A stretch of 64,000 nt of DNA, from positions 62,001 through 126,000 of the forward strand of contig NZ_KB892089.1 in assembly GCF_000373645.1 (NCBI RefSeq). The letters run 5' to 3'. The DNA comes from Streptomyces sp. ATexAB-D23 (lineage in GTDB: Bacteria; Actinomycetota; Actinomycetes; Streptomycetales; Streptomycetaceae). The notes beneath the pieces are model-generated. The model was not told the origin of the DNA and searched no databases. It was given only the letters and a program-made list of their open reading frames with translations. The position numbers were made by a program, and so were the translations under genes. Below, piece by piece: positions 51,408-60,524 of the stretch; within the stretch, counting starts at the first letter, position 1; each line of letters starts with the position of its first letter.

Positions 51408-52283
51408 TCAGGAGTGCGTGACGGAGGTGTCGCCGAGGACCACGGCGTCGTTCCGCTCCGCGGCCGTCACCTCCACCCGTACCTCGTTCCCGGCGGTCGC
51501 GGTCCACATCCGGATACGGAGGGTCTCGCCGGGGAAGACCACTCCGGCGAACCGGGCGCGGTAGGAGCGGATGCGGCTCGCGTCGCCGTCGAGCAGGGTG
51601 TCGGTGACGGCCTTGAGCGTGATGCCGTACGTGCACAGCCCGTGCAGGATCGGCCGGTCGAAGCCCGCAAGCGCGGCGAAACCGGGGTCGGCGTGCAGCG
51701 GGTTCCAGTCGCCGGACAGCCGGTACAGCAGGGCCTGGTCCGGGCGGACGGGCCGCTCGACCACCTGGTCGGGGGCGGTGGCCGGGCGGGCCGTGCGTCC
51801 GGAAGGACCGCGCTCGCCGCCGAAGCCGCCCTCGCCGCGTACGAAGATCTCGGAGTCGTTGGTCCACAGCGGGCCGTCGTCGTCCGCCGCCTCGGTCCGC
51901 AGCACCAGCACGGCCGCCTTCCCCTTGTCGTACACGGCGGCGACCTTGGAGGTCTGTACGGCGTCGCCCTTCACGGGGATCGGCCGGTGCACGCGTACGC
52001 TCTGCCCGCCGTGCAGGACGGCGGCGAGGTCCACGTCGATGCCGGGCGAGGCGAGCCCCGCCATGCCCGTACCGGCGCCCGCGACCGTGGCGAAGGAGGG
52101 CAGCACCTGGAGCCGTGACTCCAGCGTGTAGCGCAGTTCGCCGGGGTCGACGGCAGGGTCGGCGAGGCCGGGGCGGGCGCCCGCGCCGATGCCGAGGTGG
52201 TAGAGCTGGACGTCCTTGTGGTCCCAGCCGATCCGGCTGGTCCGGGGTTCGGCGGCGAGAGCTTTCTCGGCATCAATGGGCAT
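51408..52283 (-). CDS. MaoC-like double-hotdog enoyl-CoA hydratase
   Basis: 291 residues with two hotdog halves. The hydratase 2 motif in the C-terminal half is complete: SGDWNPLHADPGFAALAGF (Asp, Asn, His), followed by RPILHGLCTYG. Residues 1 to about 150 are the non-catalytic half. It hydrates trans-2-enoyl-CoA to the (R)-3-hydroxyacyl-CoA, which the SDR partner can oxidise. It is the first gene of the operon, with a KstR-like box 110 bp upstream. Confidence 0.92.
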   Translation of the reverse strand: MPIDAEKALAAEPRTSRIGWDHKDVQLYHLGIGAGARPGLADPAVDPGELRYTLESRLQVLPSFATVAGAGTGMAGLASPGIDVDLAAVLHGGQSVRVHRPIPVKGDAVQTSKVAAVYDKGKAAVLVLRTEAADDDGPLWTNDSEIFVRGEGGFGGERGPSGRTARPATAPDQVVERPVRPDQALLYRLSGDWNPLHADPGFAALAGFDRPILHGLCTYGITLKAVTDTLLDGDASRIRSYRARFAGVVFPGETLRIRMWTATAGNEVRVEVTAAERNDAVVLGDTSVTHS

Positions 52284-52392
52284 GGGGAAGCTGCTCCTCG
52301 ACTGCTCCTCGACGGTGGGAGACCTCGGCACGGCCGTCCGCACCGTCGGCCGCACCGAGGTCGTGCGGGGACCGGGCGGACCACGCCTGTTC

Positions 52393-52406
52393 TAGAACGC
52401 GTTCTA
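52393..52406. promoter_or_regulatory. KstR-like operator of the MaoC-ADH-SDR operon
   Basis: TAGAACGCGTTCTA fits TnnAACnnGTTnnA perfectly and is part of a 16-bp palindrome (52392-52407). KstR, a TetR repressor of cholesterol catabolism in mycobacteria and relatives, binds this consensus. The downstream genes are acyl-CoA catabolic, as expected. Confidence 0.7.
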
Positions 52407-52515
52407 GCCGGTTGCCCCCCTGTATAACGCAGCGCCCGGAAGTTGTGAAGACCGCTGACGTTCCGTCAGATCGCTTACGCGGCAACCGGTTCAGCATTCC
52501 GTCCGGTGGCGGCGG

Positions 52516-52527
52516 TGACATATGTCA
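52516..52527. promoter_or_regulatory. Palindromic operator candidate of the ABC-2 transporter operon
   Basis: TGACATATGTCA is a perfect 12-bp palindrome 60 bp before the ATG and upstream of the expected -35. It is a likely binding site for the NarL-type response regulator encoded at the end of the same operon. Confidence 0.5.
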
Positions 52528-52587
52528 TCGCCGACCGCGTACATGTGCCTCTGCCACGGCACACTCACCCTCCGTAATCTCGTAGAC

Positions 52588-53532
52588 ATGACGCAGACAA
52601 GGGACGACGAGGCAGCGGTGGTCTTCACCGGGGTGGTGAAGACCTTCGGGCGGGCCGGCCGGAGCGTACGGGCCGCCGACGGAATCGAACTGACGATGAG
52701 GCGCGGCGAGACCGTGGCCCTGCTCGGGCGCAACGGCGCGGGCAAGTCCACCGCCATCTCGCTGCTGCTCGGGCTGGACGAGCCGGACGCCGGGACCGTG
52801 CAGGTCCTGGGCCGCTCCCCCGAGCAGGCGGTGCGGGCGGGTCTGGTCGGCGCCATGCTCCAGGACGGGCGCCCGATCCCCCGGGTGACCGTGCGTGAGC
52901 TGGTCGCCTTCGTCGCCTCCACCTACCCGCACCCGCTGCCGGTCGCCGAGGCGCTGGTCCTGGCCGGGGTCACGGAGTACGCGGACCGGCGCATCGACAA
53001 GCTGTCCGGCGGCCAGATCCAGCGCGTCCGGTTCGCCGTCGCGCTGGCCGGCAATCCCGAGCTGATCGTGCTCGACGAGCCGACCGCCGCCCTCGACGTG
53101 GAGGGACGGCGTGATTTCTGGGACTCGATGCGGGCCTACGCCCGGCGCGGCAACACCGTGCTCTTCTCCACCCACTACCTGGAGGAGGCCGACGAGAACG
53201 CCGACCGGATCGTCGTCATCGACCGGGGCCGGATCGTCGCCGACGGCAGCGGCGAGACCATCAAGGGCTCGGCCGGCCGCAACCAGGTCTCCTTCGACCT
53301 CGCGGGCCGCTCCACCGAGGGCCTGGAGCTGCTGCCCGGGGTCGCCACCGTCGAGGTGACCGGGGACCGCGCCCTGCTGCACACCGACGACTCGGACGCC
53401 ACCGTCATGGAGCTGGCCCGGCTCGGCATGGTCCGCGGCCTCCAGGTCTCGGTGGCCACGCTGGAGACCGCCTTCCTCGCCCTCACCGCTCCCGGTGACA
53501 CCACGCTCAAGAACGAGAAGGAGACCGTCTGA
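52588..53532 (+). CDS. ABC-2 transporter ATP-binding protein
   Basis: 314 residues. Walker A is LLGRNGAGKSTAIS, the signature LSGGQIQRVRFAVAL, Walker B LIVLDEPTAALDVE and the H-loop LFSTHYLEE. Residues about 235-314 are the C-terminal extension found in drug exporters of the CcmA/DrrA type. The ATG lies 7 bases after a TAATCT hexamer with no ribosome site, so the transcript may be leaderless. The stop overlaps the permease start (TGATG). Confidence 0.94.
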   Translation: MTQTRDDEAAVVFTGVVKTFGRAGRSVRAADGIELTMRRGETVALLGRNGAGKSTAISLLLGLDEPDAGTVQVLGRSPEQAVRAGLVGAMLQDGRPIPRVTVRELVAFVASTYPHPLPVAEALVLAGVTEYADRRIDKLSGGQIQRVRFAVALAGNPELIVLDEPTAALDVEGRRDFWDSMRAYARRGNTVLFSTHYLEEADENADRIVVIDRGRIVADGSGETIKGSAGRNQVSFDLAGRSTEGLELLPGVATVEVTGDRALLHTDDSDATVMELARLGMVRGLQVSVATLETAFLALTAPGDTTLKNEKETV

Positions 53533-54260
53533 TGTTCCGCTACGTTCTGCTCGAAATCCGCCGGACCCTGCGCGACGGTTCCTTCCTCGTTTTCGGCACG
53601 GGGATGCCGGTCCTGATGTATCTGATCTTCACCAACATCGGCTCCGGCGACGGTGAGGGCGCCGACGGCTGGCGCACCGCCTCCATGGTCGGCATGGCCG
53701 CGTACGGGGCGCTCGGCTCGGCCATGTCGATCGGTACGGGCGTCGCCTCCGACAAGTCGCTGGGCTGGCTCCAGCAGTTGCGGGTCACCCCGCTCTCCCC
53801 CACCCAGGCGGTGGTGGGCCGGGCCGTCAGCGGCTCGGTGACCGTGCTGCCGGTGATCCTCACCGTGCTGCTGGCCGGCGCGCTGGTCAACGGAGTGCGG
53901 ATGGCGGGCTGGCAGTGGGCCGTGCTGGTGCTGGTGCTGTGGGCCGGTGCGCTGCCCTTCACCCTCCTCGGCCTGGGCAACGGCTACCGCCTGACCCCGC
54001 AGGGCACGGGTGTCGTCAACGTCGCCTGCCTGATGGGCTTCGGGGTCGTCGGCGGGCTGTGGTTCCCGCTGGAGATGCTGCCCGGGTGGCTGGGCTCGGT
54101 CGGCCGTTTCACCCCCGCCAACCGGTTCGCCGACCTGGGCTGGGCGACCACCGACGGACACGCGCCGGGCGCGACGACTCTGGGGGTACTCGCCGTGTGG
54201 CTGCTGCTGTTCGGTGTGTACGCCCGGATCTCGTACCGTCGGGCCGCCAGGACCGTGTGA
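53532..54260 (+). CDS. ABC-2 transporter permease
   Basis: 242 residues with six hydrophobic segments. The N-terminal RYVLLEIRRTLRDGSFLVF amphipathic helix and the sequences SDKSLGWLQQLRVTPLSP and LGNGYRLTPQGTGVVN are typical of the ABC-2 family. It pairs with the ATPase in front. The pair, followed by a sensor kinase and regulator, resembles drug-export or lipid-stress systems of DesKR/LiaSR style. Confidence 0.92.
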   Translation: MFRYVLLEIRRTLRDGSFLVFGTGMPVLMYLIFTNIGSGDGEGADGWRTASMVGMAAYGALGSAMSIGTGVASDKSLGWLQQLRVTPLSPTQAVVGRAVSGSVTVLPVILTVLLAGALVNGVRMAGWQWAVLVLVLWAGALPFTLLGLGNGYRLTPQGTGVVNVACLMGFGVVGGLWFPLEMLPGWLGSVGRFTPANRFADLGWATTDGHAPGATTLGVLAVWLLLFGVYARISYRRAARTV

Positions 54261-54271
54261 CGGGAGCGAAC

Positions 54272-55507
54272 ATGCCGCGCAACGCAACACCATCCCGCAA
54301 GGAGCGGCGCCGGCTGCGCAGGGAGGGCCGCCGGCCGGGCCCTCCCGGCCCGTACGCCCTGATGCCCTGGCTGCTGATGGGGCTCGGCGCCTTCTCCAAC
54401 CTCTTCCAGGGCGAGACCCCCAGCCCGTGGATCGGTGGCGCCGGCCTCCTCGCCTTCAACTCCCTCTACATCTCGGTGGTGTTCCGCGGCTTCGTCAAGA
54501 AGAAGCGGGAGAGCCCGGTGACGTACGTGCTGCTGGGCGCGCTGGCCGCGGTCACCTTCGCCCTGGCCATCGGCTACGGCGGCAGCTGGCTGCTGTTCTT
54601 CCCGCTGCTGTCGCTGGCCTGCGGTACGGTCCTGCGCAGCCGCCGGCTGGTGCTCGGGCTGCTCGGCCTCGCGATCACCGCGTGCTGGATCGCCGTCTGG
54701 CGCGGGGACAGCGCGTCGACCCCGTGGACGCTGGGGTACGGGACGTTCATCTCCGGGGCGGTGACGGCGGCGATCCTCACCCTGTCGGAGACGGTGATGG
54801 AGCTGCGCGACACCCGGCAGGAGCTGGCCCGTACCGCCGTCGAGCGGGAGCGGCTGCGGTTCTCCCGCGATCTGCACGACCTGCTGGGCCACACGCTCTC
54901 CGTCATCGTCGTGAAGTCGGAGGCCGCGCGCAGGCTCGCCCCGCGCGACATGGACGCGGCGCTGTCCCAGGTCGCCGACATCGAGTCCGTCGGGCGCCAG
55001 GCGCTCACCGAGATCCGCGAGGCGGTGACCGGCTACCGCGAGGGCAGCCTCGCCACCGAGCTGGACCGGGCCAGGTCCGCGCTGACCGCCGCCGGGATCG
55101 AACCGGTCGTCCGGCGCTCGGGACCCCCGCTCGCTCCGCAGACCGAGGCACTGCTGGGCTGGGTGGTGCGGGAGGCCGTCACCAACGTCGTACGCCACTC
55201 CACCGCCGCCCGCTGTGTGTTCGAGCTCGGCGGCAGCGGGGAACGGGTCCGGCTGACCGTCACCGACGACGGCCGGGGCAGGCCCGACGGGCCCGCGCCG
55301 ACCCCGGGCATCGGCGGCACCGGCCTGAAGGGGCTGACCGAACGGCTCGCCGCGGCCGGCGGCTCCCTGGTGGCCGGCCCGGGACCGGACGGCGGTTTCG
55401 TGGTCACCGCCGAACTCCCGGTGGACGCGGGCGGCGCGGCGGACGGCGACGCGGCGGAGCCGGATGTGAGGGACCGCGCGGACAACTCGCCTACCCTGGG
55501 CCGGTGA
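54272..55507 (+). CDS. Sensor histidine kinase (HisKA_3, NarL-type)
   Basis: 411 residues from the ATG with GGGAG upstream; a GTG at 54257 overlapping the permease stop is also possible. Residues about 30-170 contain four to six membrane helices. The phosphoacceptor His (about 201) is in SRDLHDLLGHTLSVIVV. The ATP domain has VREAVTNVVRHS and GIGGTGLKGLTERLAAAGG. It should sense a membrane signal and phosphorylate the next gene's product, with which it overlaps (GTGA). Confidence 0.93.
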   Translation: MPRNATPSRKERRRLRREGRRPGPPGPYALMPWLLMGLGAFSNLFQGETPSPWIGGAGLLAFNSLYISVVFRGFVKKKRESPVTYVLLGALAAVTFALAIGYGGSWLLFFPLLSLACGTVLRSRRLVLGLLGLAITACWIAVWRGDSASTPWTLGYGTFISGAVTAAILTLSETVMELRDTRQELARTAVERERLRFSRDLHDLLGHTLSVIVVKSEAARRLAPRDMDAALSQVADIESVGRQALTEIREAVTGYREGSLATELDRARSALTAAGIEPVVRRSGPPLAPQTEALLGWVVREAVTNVVRHSTAARCVFELGGSGERVRLTVTDDGRGRPDGPAPTPGIGGTGLKGLTERLAAAGGSLVAGPGPDGGFVVTAELPVDAGGAADGDAAEPDVRDRADNSPTLGR

Positions 55508-56145
55508 ACGAGATGCCACAGGAGCACCCGCCGGCCCCGTCCGTACGCGTACTGCTCGCCGAGGACCAGGGGATGATGCGCGGCGCGCTCGCCCTGCTGC
55601 TCGGGCTGGAGCCGGACATGGAAGTGGTCGCCCAGGTCGGCGCGGGCGACGAGATCGTGGCCGCCGCGCGGGCGTCGCGGCCCGATGTGGCACTGCTCGA
55701 CATCGAACTCCCGGGCCGCAGCGGGCTGGACGCGGCGGCCGATCTGCGCGAGGAGGTGCCGGACTGCCGGGTGCTGATCCTCACCACCTTCGGCCGGCCC
55801 GGCTATCTGCGCCGTGCGATGGAGGCCGGGGCGGCGGGCTTCCTGGTGAAGGACGGCCCGGTCGAGGACCTGGCCGAGGCGATCCGCCGGGTGCTGGCCG
55901 GGGAGACGGTGGTCGATCCGGCGCTGGCAGCCGCCGCGCTGAGTTCCGGTCCGAGCCCGCTGACCGCGCGCGAGCGTGACGCGCTGATCGCGTCGGTGGA
56001 CGGGGCGACGGTCGCCGACATCGCGGCCAAGCTGCATCTCTCCGAGTCGACGGTCCGCAACTACCTCTCGTCGGCGATCGGCAAGACGGGCACCCGCAAC
56101 AGGATGGAAGCGGTCCGCGCGGCCCGGCAGCAGGGCTGGCTCTGA
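55504..56145 (+). CDS. NarL/LuxR-family response regulator
   Basis: 213 residues. The receiver domain has LLAEDQGMMR, the phosphorylated Asp in VALLDIELPG (about 65) and the conserved Lys in GFLVKDGP. The C-terminal helix-turn-helix is LTARERDALIASVDGATVAD, IAAKLHLSESTVRNYLSSAI. The GTG start overlaps the kinase stop. It probably activates the ABC-2 operon promoter at the palindrome 52516-52527. Confidence 0.94.
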   Translation: MNEMPQEHPPAPSVRVLLAEDQGMMRGALALLLGLEPDMEVVAQVGAGDEIVAAARASRPDVALLDIELPGRSGLDAAADLREEVPDCRVLILTTFGRPGYLRRAMEAGAAGFLVKDGPVEDLAEAIRRVLAGETVVDPALAAAALSSGPSPLTARERDALIASVDGATVADIAAKLHLSESTVRNYLSSAIGKTGTRNRMEAVRAARQQGWL

Positions 56146-56195
56146 CCGCCACCGCTTCGTCCGTACCGTCACCACCCAGGGACCCGGCCACATCG

Positions 56196-57638
56196 ATGAC
56201 TTCCCGCACCACCGCGCTCCGGCGCGCCTTTCCGCTCTGGCCGATACCGGCGCTCTGGACCCTGGGCCTCGGGCTCTGGGGGCTCTCGCGGCAGGACAGC
56301 GTCTGGCGGGACGAGGCCGCCACCTGGCAGGTGGCCCTGCGGTCCGCCGCCGGCATACGGGGCCTGCTGAGCCATGTCGACGCGGTGCACGGGGTCTACT
56401 ACCTGCTGATGCACGGCCTGTTCGACTGGTTCGGGGCGACGACCACGACCCTGCGGCTGCCGTCCGTGCTGGCCATGGCGGTGGCGGCGGCCTGTGTGAC
56501 GGCGATCGGCGGGCGGCTTGCCGGGCCGTGGGCGGGTCTGGGCGGCGGCATGGTGCTCGGTCTCCTGCCGGCCGTGCAGTTCTACCTCCAGGAGGGCCGC
56601 CCGTACGCCCTGGTCGCGGCGGCGGCCGGGATCTCGACGCTGCTCCTGGTGGCCCTGCTCCAGGGGCGCGGCGGGTGGGGGCGCTGGGTGGCGTACGCGG
56701 GCGCGGTCCTGGCCGGTGCGCTGCTGAACTGGTTCTCGCTGCTGATCCTGCCCGCGCATCTGGCGACGCTGGCGTGGAGCGGGGCCGGGCGCGGGGTGTG
56801 GGCGCGGTGGGCGGTGGCCTCGGCCGCCGCGGTGGCCGGTGCGCTGCCGCTGATCCTGTTCACGGCGGGCCAGGCCGAGCAGGTGTCCTGGATACCGCCG
56901 CTGACCTGGCACATGCTGATCGGCCCCGCCGTGCTGCTGGCGATCGGCGGGCTCGGCGCGCTGGCGGACCGGCCGGGGGCGGGGCGGCTCTCCCTGGCCT
57001 CGGTCGGGCTGCCCCTGCTGGCGGTTCCCCAACTGGGCCTGGTCGCGCTCTCGCTGGTCAAGCCGCTGTTCCTGGACCGGTACGTGCTGTTCAGCCTGCT
57101 GGGCCTGGCGCTGCTGACGGGCGCCGGGCTCGCGGCGGCGGTGCGGGCGGCGGCGCCCCGGTTCCCCGCGGCGTCGAGGTGGCTGGTCCCGGTGCTGCTG
57201 GCCGGGACGGTGGCGGCGCTCCTTCCGCAGTCCCTGGCCAAGCGGTCCCCGGAGAGCCGGGTGGACGATGTGCTGGCGACCACGGCGGACATACGGCGGC
57301 TGAAGGAGCCGGGGGCGGCGGTGGTGTTCCTGCCGAGCGCCCGGCGGGACACGATGCTGGTCTCCCCCGGCGCGTTCACCGGCCTGCGGGACATAGCGCT
57401 GGCCCGGGGCCCGCACGAGTCCGGGACGCTGAACGGGGTGGAGGCGGAGCCGGTTCGGATACGGGACGCGATGCTGGCGCAGCCGCGGATACTGCTGGTG
57501 ACGGACACACCGGAGGCGGCCCGGCCGGAAGCGGAACAGCGGGAGAAGGTGAAGGCCGCCGTGTTGAGGGGCCACTTCACCGCGGTCGCGGACGCCCGGG
57601 TGCGCGGCCGGCGGGTGACGCTGTACGAGCGGAATTGA
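56196..57638 (+). CDS. GT39-like membrane glycosyltransferase (GT-C fold)
   Basis: 480 residues, about 10 membrane helices. The first outer loop has the conserved acidic pair in QDSVWRDEAATWQVALRS, as in polyprenyl-phosphate-dependent mannosyltransferases. HGVYYLLMHGLFDWFG and LQEGRPYAL also fit the family. The C-terminal 110 residues are soluble. It would move a sugar from a lipid carrier to a protein or glycan outside the membrane; the acceptor is unknown. Confidence 0.85.
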   Translation: MTSRTTALRRAFPLWPIPALWTLGLGLWGLSRQDSVWRDEAATWQVALRSAAGIRGLLSHVDAVHGVYYLLMHGLFDWFGATTTTLRLPSVLAMAVAAACVTAIGGRLAGPWAGLGGGMVLGLLPAVQFYLQEGRPYALVAAAAGISTLLLVALLQGRGGWGRWVAYAGAVLAGALLNWFSLLILPAHLATLAWSGAGRGVWARWAVASAAAVAGALPLILFTAGQAEQVSWIPPLTWHMLIGPAVLLAIGGLGALADRPGAGRLSLASVGLPLLAVPQLGLVALSLVKPLFLDRYVLFSLLGLALLTGAGLAAAVRAAAPRFPAASRWLVPVLLAGTVAALLPQSLAKRSPESRVDDVLATTADIRRLKEPGAAVVFLPSARRDTMLVSPGAFTGLRDIALARGPHESGTLNGVEAEPVRIRDAMLAQPRILLVTDTPEAARPEAEQREKVKAAVLRGHFTAVADARVRGRRVTLYERN

Positions 57639-57687
57639 CGGGGCGGGCACGGCGGTGACGGGGCGAGCACGGCGATGACCCGGGCGG

Positions 57688-57790
57688 GCCTCGCGCGCCC
57701 GGCGTCCGGCCGGCCTCGCGCGCCCGGCGTCGTACGGGTCCCGCGCGCCCGGCCTCGTACGGGCGCCCTCGCGCGCCCGGCGTCCGGCGG
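57688..57790. repeat. Four GC-rich repeats between convergent genes
   Basis: CGCGCGCCCGG recurs at 57692, 57717, 57742 and 57770, with flanking GGCGTC and TACGGG in several units (unit length 25 to 28). It sits between a plus- and a minus-strand gene and is probably an expanded terminator-like sequence. Confidence 0.7.
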
Positions 57791-57792
57791 GC

Positions 57793-59229
57793 TCAGACCT
57801 TGATGACGGTCGGCCGGTGGCGCGGGAGCCAGAGGGCCATCACGAGGACCCCGGCGAGCAGGACCCCGCCCGCCGTACGGAAGGCCAGTGCGTAGCCGGC
57901 GGTCAGCTCGACCGGGTCCGCCCCGTCGTGGGTGCGGGCGGCGGCGACCGTGGAGAGCACGGCGAGGCCGAGGGCGCCGCCCATGGTGCGGGAGGTGTTG
58001 ACGAGACCGGAGACGAGGCCGGCCTCGCCGGGGGCCGCGCCGGAGGTGGCGAGGGCGGCGAGCGGGGTGGAGGCGAGCCCGGCGCCCGCCATCATGAGCA
58101 CCCCGGGCAGGCAGACGGCGGTGAGGTAGGAGCCGTGGACGGTCATCGTGGACTGCCAGCCGAAGCCGGTCGCGGCGACGGCGGCGCCGATGAGCGCGAG
58201 GTTCTTCGCGCCGACGCGGGCCATCAGCCGGGGCGCGGCCTTGGAGCCGAGCACCACGGCGAAGGAGGAGGGCATCAGGGCGAGTCCGGCCTCCAGCGCG
58301 CTGTAGCCCAGCACGTTCTGCGCGTACACCGTCATGAAGTACCACATGGAGAACGTGGCCGAGCCGATGACGACCATGGCGACGTTCGCGGAGGCCACCG
58401 GCCGCGCCGCGAGGACCCGCAGCGGCATCAGGGGCTTCGCCGTGCGGGTCTCCACCAGGGCGAACAGGGCGAGCAGCACGGGGCCGCCGAGCAGGGGTAC
58501 GAGGGTCGGCGCGGCGGTCCAGCCGGACTCCTCGGTCTGCACGATGCCGTACGCCAGGGAGGCCAGGCCGGCCGTGACGAGGACGGCGCCGAGGAGGTCG
58601 ATGCGGCTGCGGCCGCCCGTGCGGCCCTCGGCGAGCCAGAGCGCGGCGCCGATCAGGACGAGCACCCCGATGGGCACGTTGATCAGGAGGACCCAGCGCC
58701 AGGACAGGGTGTCGGTGAGCACCCCGCCGACCAGTCCGCCGGCCGCGCCGCCGCCCGCGCCGACCGCCATCCAGGTGCCGATGGCCTTGGTCCGCGCGGG
58801 GCCCTCGGGGACGGCCGCGGTGAGCAGGGTGAGGGTGGCGGGGGCGAGGACGGCCGCGCCGAGCCCCTGTGCGGCGCGGGCGGCGAGCAGTTGCCAGCCC
58901 TCCTGGGCGAGGCCGCCGGCCAGCGAGGCGGCGGTGAACAGGCCGAGGCCGACGAGGAACATCCGCTTGCGGCCGTAGAGGTCGGCGGCCCGCCCGCCCA
59001 GCAGCATGAACCCGGCGAACGCGATCGAGTACGCGTTGAGCACCCATTGCAGCCCGGCGGCGCTGAGCCCCAGGTCGGTGCGCATGGACGGGAGCGCGAC
59101 GTTGACGACGGACACGTCGAGCACCACCAGGAACTGCCCCACACAGGCGGCGAGGACCACCGCCCAGGTGCGGGCCTTGATCCGGTCGGTGGGCGGTGCG
59201 GGCGTGGAGACGTCAACCATGGGTGTCAT
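57793..59229 (-). CDS. MFS drug efflux transporter (DHA2/EmrB type)
   Basis: 478 residues, about 14 membrane helices. The signature CVGQFLVVLDVSVVNVALPS is followed by LQWVLNAYSIAFAGFMLLGG and RAADLYGRKRMFLVGL. It exports drugs or metabolites using the proton gradient. The ATG at 59229 is chosen; a second ATG is three codons downstream. It is 80 bp after the thiolase gene on the same strand and could be read through from it. Confidence 0.92.
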   Translation of the reverse strand: MTPMVDVSTPAPPTDRIKARTWAVVLAACVGQFLVVLDVSVVNVALPSMRTDLGLSAAGLQWVLNAYSIAFAGFMLLGGRAADLYGRKRMFLVGLGLFTAASLAGGLAQEGWQLLAARAAQGLGAAVLAPATLTLLTAAVPEGPARTKAIGTWMAVGAGGGAAGGLVGGVLTDTLSWRWVLLINVPIGVLVLIGAALWLAEGRTGGRSRIDLLGAVLVTAGLASLAYGIVQTEESGWTAAPTLVPLLGGPVLLALFALVETRTAKPLMPLRVLAARPVASANVAMVVIGSATFSMWYFMTVYAQNVLGYSALEAGLALMPSSFAVVLGSKAAPRLMARVGAKNLALIGAAVAATGFGWQSTMTVHGSYLTAVCLPGVLMMAGAGLASTPLAALATSGAAPGEAGLVSGLVNTSRTMGGALGLAVLSTVAAARTHDGADPVELTAGYALAFRTAGGVLLAGVLVMALWLPRHRPTVIKV

Positions 59230-59309
59230 ACTCGCAGCCGCCGTGCGCCCCGTACATCGGTTTCCGGTCCGGTCGGCCTCGGTCCAGCGGCGTAGGACCC
59301 GGGCCCTTC

Positions 59310-60515
59310 TCAACGGCGCAGCAGGGTCACCACCGCGGCGCCGCCGAGGCCGATGTTGTGGGCGAGCGCGGTGCGGGCGCCGGGTACCTGGCGGGCCCCG
59401 GCCTCGCCCCTGAGCTGCCAGGTCAGTTCGGCGGCCTGGGCGATTCCGGTGGCGCCGAGCGGGTGGCCCTTGGAGATCAGGCCGCCGGACGGGTTGACCA
59501 CCCAGCGCCCGCCGTGGGTGGTGGCGCCGGATTCGGCGAGCGGCCCGGACTCGCCCTCGCCGCACAGCCCGAGCGCCTCGTAGGTGAGGAGTTCGTTGAT
59601 GGAGAAGCAGTCGTGCAGCTCGATGACGTCGAGGTCGTCGGGGCCGGTGCCGGACGCCTCGTACACCTGCCGGGCCGCCTCCCGGGACATGGGCAGGCCG
59701 ACCGCGTCGACGCAGGTCCCGGAGGCGAAGGAGGCCTCGGTGTCGGTGGTCATGGCCTGGGCGGCGATCTCGACGGCCCGCGTCCCGAGGTCGTGCCGCT
59801 CCACGAAGCGCTCGGACACGACGACGGCGGCGGCCGCCCCGTCGGAGGTCGGGGAGCACTGGAGCCGGGTGAGCGGGAGGTGGACGGGCTTGGCGGCGAG
59901 GACCTCGTCGACGGTGTACGGGGTCTGGAACTGGGCGTACGGGTTGCCGGCGGAGTGGCGGTGGTTCTTGGCGGCGACGGCGGCGAGCTGCGCCTCGGTC
60001 GTGCCGTAGCGCTCCATGTGCTCGCGGGCGGCGTTGCCGAATATCTGGGCGGTGGGCGGGGTCATCTCGAAGCCGTGGGCGGCGGCCATGACCGCGTAGT
60101 GGCGGGCGACCGGGGACGTCTTGAAATCGCTCGCGCCGCCGTCCGCCCCGCCGCCGCCGAGCGAGCCGCGCGCCATCTTCTCGAAGCCCAGCGCGAGGAC
60201 GCAGTCGCTGCCTCCGCCCTCCACGAACTGCCGGGCCATCATGAGGGCGGTGGAGCCGGTGGCGCAGTTGTTGTTGACGTTGTAGACGGGCACCCCGGTC
60301 AGCCCGAGTTCGTAGACGGCGCGCTGTCCGGCGGTGGACGCCTGGAAGCAGTAGCCGGTGACGGCCTGCTGGATGTCGCGGTAGGCGAGCGAGGCATCGG
60401 CGAGGGCGGCGGTGCCGGCCTCCTTCGCCATGTCCCAGTACTGCCAGTCGCGGGTCTCGGGCTTCTCGAACTTCGTCATCCCGACGCCGACGATGTAGGA
60501 CCTCATCATGATCAC
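59310..60515 (-). CDS. Thiolase-family lipid-transfer protein (SCP-x/Ltp-like)
   Basis: 401 residues. The N-terminus MRSYIVGVGMTKFEKPE is typical of non-canonical SCP-x thiolases. The active-site Cys lies in VNNNCATGSTALMMA, the catalytic His in ELHDCFSINELL and SKGHPLGATGIAQ, and the end is LAHNIGLGGAAVVTLLRR. Such proteins act in thiolysis or retro-aldol cleavage of sterol side-chain acyl-CoAs. Four close start codons exist (60506-60515). It lies 9 bp after the acyl-CoA dehydrogenase, so the two are one operon. Confidence 0.92.
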   Translation of the reverse strand: MIMMRSYIVGVGMTKFEKPETRDWQYWDMAKEAGTAALADASLAYRDIQQAVTGYCFQASTAGQRAVYELGLTGVPVYNVNNNCATGSTALMMARQFVEGGGSDCVLALGFEKMARGSLGGGGADGGASDFKTSPVARHYAVMAAAHGFEMTPPTAQIFGNAAREHMERYGTTEAQLAAVAAKNHRHSAGNPYAQFQTPYTVDEVLAAKPVHLPLTRLQCSPTSDGAAAAVVVSERFVERHDLGTRAVEIAAQAMTTDTEASFASGTCVDAVGLPMSREAARQVYEASGTGPDDLDVIELHDCFSINELLTYEALGLCGEGESGPLAESGATTHGGRWVVNPSGGLISKGHPLGATGIAQAAELTWQLRGEAGARQVPGARTALAHNIGLGGAAVVTLLRR

Positions 60516-60524
60516 GGTTTCCCT

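Larger units (their letters stand above)
52284..52587. other. Divergent regulatory region, MaoC operon / ABC-2 operon
   Basis: 304 bp without a gene. It holds the KstR-like palindrome at 52393-52406 for the minus-strand operon, and the palindrome at 52516-52527 plus a -10-like TAATCT (52575-52580) for the plus-strand ABC transporter. Confidence 0.7.
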